Source: Marichromatium bheemlicum
GTDB lineage: Bacteria; Pseudomonadota; Gammaproteobacteria; Chromatiales; Chromatiaceae
DNA length: 64,000 nt
Assembly (NCBI RefSeq): GCF_012276755.1
Contig: NZ_JAAXKX010000003.1
Coordinates: 1-64,000, forward strand
Direction: 5' to 3'
Below the pieces are notes generated by a model. The model did no database searches. It was given only the letters and a program-made list of their open reading frames with translations, and was not told the DNA's origin. Position numbers and translations under genes: made by a program. Numbering within the stretch: position 1 is the stretch's first letter; each line of letters starts with the position of its first letter. This document shows positions 62,900-64,000 of this stretch, piece by piece.

Positions 62900-64000
62900 C
62901 TAGTCGCTGACACGTTTGAAGGTCGAGGGATAGATCGCAGTGGCCATCCACTCCGGCGTCTCCGGGGTGATGTCGCGCTGCAACAGATAGCTGGTGTCGA
63001 GCGTCTCGATGCCGTCGCGCAGCTGGACCGTACCGACGAAGCCTGAGACCCAGTGCCAGGAGGGGTCGTGGTCGCCCTCGAGGCTGCGCCAGCTCACCGA
63101 GAAGGCGCAACTGATCGATTCCCCTGCAGGTTGCGGGTCGGCCACCCCGACCACCGGATAGACGCCGCTGGCGCCGGTGTCGGAGCGGTACTGACCACGG
63201 AAGGTGCCGTCGGCGGCGATGGTGCCGATCTCCAGGGTGGAGCCGAACGCGTTGCGCCAGCGCCCGCTCGCGCTGAGTGAGGCGCGGCGTGGCTGGGCGA
63301 GCGCGACCATGCGCTGACCGGTGGGGTTGGGATCGAAGACGAAGATGCTGTAGAGGTGGTCGAGGAACACCGAGCCGGCTACCAGCAGCTCGTCGGGAAG
63401 CCCCTCCAAGTATTCCACCCCGATCTCCCAGCCGCCATTGAGTGGCATGAAGTAGTCCTGGGGCGTGAGTCGATAGCTGCTGTCGCCGAGTTGCAGGCGA
63501 AGCTCCGGGTAGTCGGCGAACGCGGTCGGATCGGTGATGCGTGGTGGTCGACGGCCGTGTCCGGTGATCGCCGCGCGCATGCGCGCGATGATGGCGCGTC
63601 CGCCCTTGAAGCAGGACGAGCCGGTGTCGAGCGCCAGTGGCAGGGCGCCAGCCAGGGTCTCGCCGCCAATCTGCAGCTGGTCCAGGCGTACCGTCCAGAG
63701 GTAGTGGAGTTCGCCATCGATTGGGATCACCGGTAGCAGTTCGAGGGTGCTCGGGTCGAAGCGCTCAGGCTCGACCGCCCCCATCAGGCAGCGCCCCTCG
63801 CCGCGTTGTGCATCGAAGCGGAAGGCGGCGATGGCATGATCGATCACCCCTTGGTGGCGCAGCTGTTCGAGTAGTGCGCTCGGGGTCTCGCAGGGGATCG
63901 CGGGGATACCGAGCCCGCCGTCACAAGCCAGTCCAGCGAACTGGGCGCCGTCGTAGCTGACACTGAGATAGAGGTCGAGCCGTTGCTCGTGCACCGTGGC
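62900..64000 (-). CDS. Pepsin-like aspartic peptidase lobe fused to an avidin/streptavidin-like domain (5' end outside window)
   Basis: 366 codons visible; the gene is open to the right edge, so the N-terminus is missing. Numbering from the GTG at 63994. Residues about 1-234 match the end of the first and all of the second lobe of A1 (pepsin) peptidases: DGGLGI near 25, LLEQLRHQGVI, the second catalytic motif ALDTGSSCF (D123-T-G), LRLQLGDSSYRLTPQDYF, and FLDHLYSIFVFDPNPTGQRM. Residues about 238-363 match avidins: GRWRNAFGSTLEIG, FRGQYRS, FSVSW, WVSGFVG, SYLL, EW and STFKRV. Biotin contacts N248, S252, Y269, S271, W302 and W349 appear kept; streptavidin W108 is Tyr336 and D128 is Ser357. Secretion is expected but no signal peptide is visible. 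Confidence 0.8.
   Translation of the reverse strand, partial: ATVHEQRLDLYLSVSYDGAQFAGLACDGGLGIPAIPCETPSALLEQLRHQGVIDHAIAAFRFDAQRGEGRCLMGAVEPERFDPSTLELLPVIPIDGELHYLWTVRLDQLQIGGETLAGALPLALDTGSSCFKGGRAIIARMRAAITGHGRRPPRITDPTAFADYPELRLQLGDSSYRLTPQDYFMPLNGGWEIGVEYLEGLPDELLVAGSVFLDHLYSIFVFDPNPTGQRMVALAQPRRASLSASGRWRNAFGSTLEIGTIAADGTFRGQYRSDTGASGVYPVVGVADPQPAGESISCAFSVSWRSLEGDHDPSWHWVSGFVGTVQLRDGIETLDTSYLLQRDITPETPEWMATAIYPSTFKRVSD

Overview
The window is GC-rich bacterial DNA with gene orders typical of Gammaproteobacteria: ygfB-pepP-ubiH-ubiI, zapB/zapA-6S RNA-ygfA, pncC-thpR-recA-recX-alaS-lysC-csrA-tRNA-Ser, rplM-rpsI, and gluQ beside dksA. It encodes both ubiquinone functions (ubiH, ubiI-like, coq7, ubiG) and a menaquinone cluster (menF, menD, menB, menA, menC), plus a phosphofructokinase of the pyrophosphate-dependent type beside a soluble pyrophosphatase. 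Together this suggests a purple sulfur bacterium or close relative (Chromatiales, probably Chromatiaceae). That placement is inference from gene content.

Layout. 1-6.6 kb: pyrophosphatase (cut by the window edge), PPi-type phosphofructokinase and the ubiquinone hydroxylase/pepP/ygfB operon. 7.3-13.8 kb: zapB-like, zapA, 6S RNA, ygfA, ilvA, rpiA, a porin, tRNA-Gln, rpsI/rplM. 14-28 kb: a 2Fe-2S ferredoxin, a GlcF-like protein, coq7, then a minus-strand run from an SDR protein through the men genes into a penicillin-binding protein/SEDS pair. 28-36 kb: a lipoprotein hydrolase, a NUDIX protein and a phosphate island (Na/Pi cotransporter with Usp; PiT with a PhoU-like partner; metallophosphatase with a P-loop ATPase). 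36-49 kb: a HAMP sensor without output domain, a chemoreceptor remnant, SDR, lapB-pyrF-galU, gluQ-dksA, HAD phosphatase, aminotransferase, zapE, ubiG. 49-62 kb: an HTH-like/ferredoxin/reductase fusion, cupin, the recA to tRNA-Ser block, CoA-binding protein, a double Usp and a SulP transporter. 62.9-64 kb: the C-terminal part of a secreted-type protein that joins a pepsin-like aspartic peptidase lobe to an avidin/streptavidin-like domain. The gene continues past the right edge.

The second main theme is a family of intergenic mosaics (about 0.7-0.9, 6.7-7.25, 38.05-38.5, 42.47-43.06, 47.78-48.25 and 62.3-62.9 kb). Apart from the first, which carries only the boundary boxes and a hairpin, they are built from the same parts: REP-like palindromes (GTTGGGTT/AACCCAAC, often with GTAG/CTAC ends), A/G-rich boxes starting AACCGC, a conserved ~51-bp end module, and period-7 tracts of the form CAGCNNN. 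Some tracts have grown into pure heptamer arrays (5, 12 and 9 copies). The tracts run up to or into the stop codons of neighbouring genes. No transposase is present in the window.

Two core genes (ygfB and gluQ) have no ATG/GTG/TTG at the position their conserved N-termini require; they appear to start at ACG and CTG respectively, or contain sequence errors.
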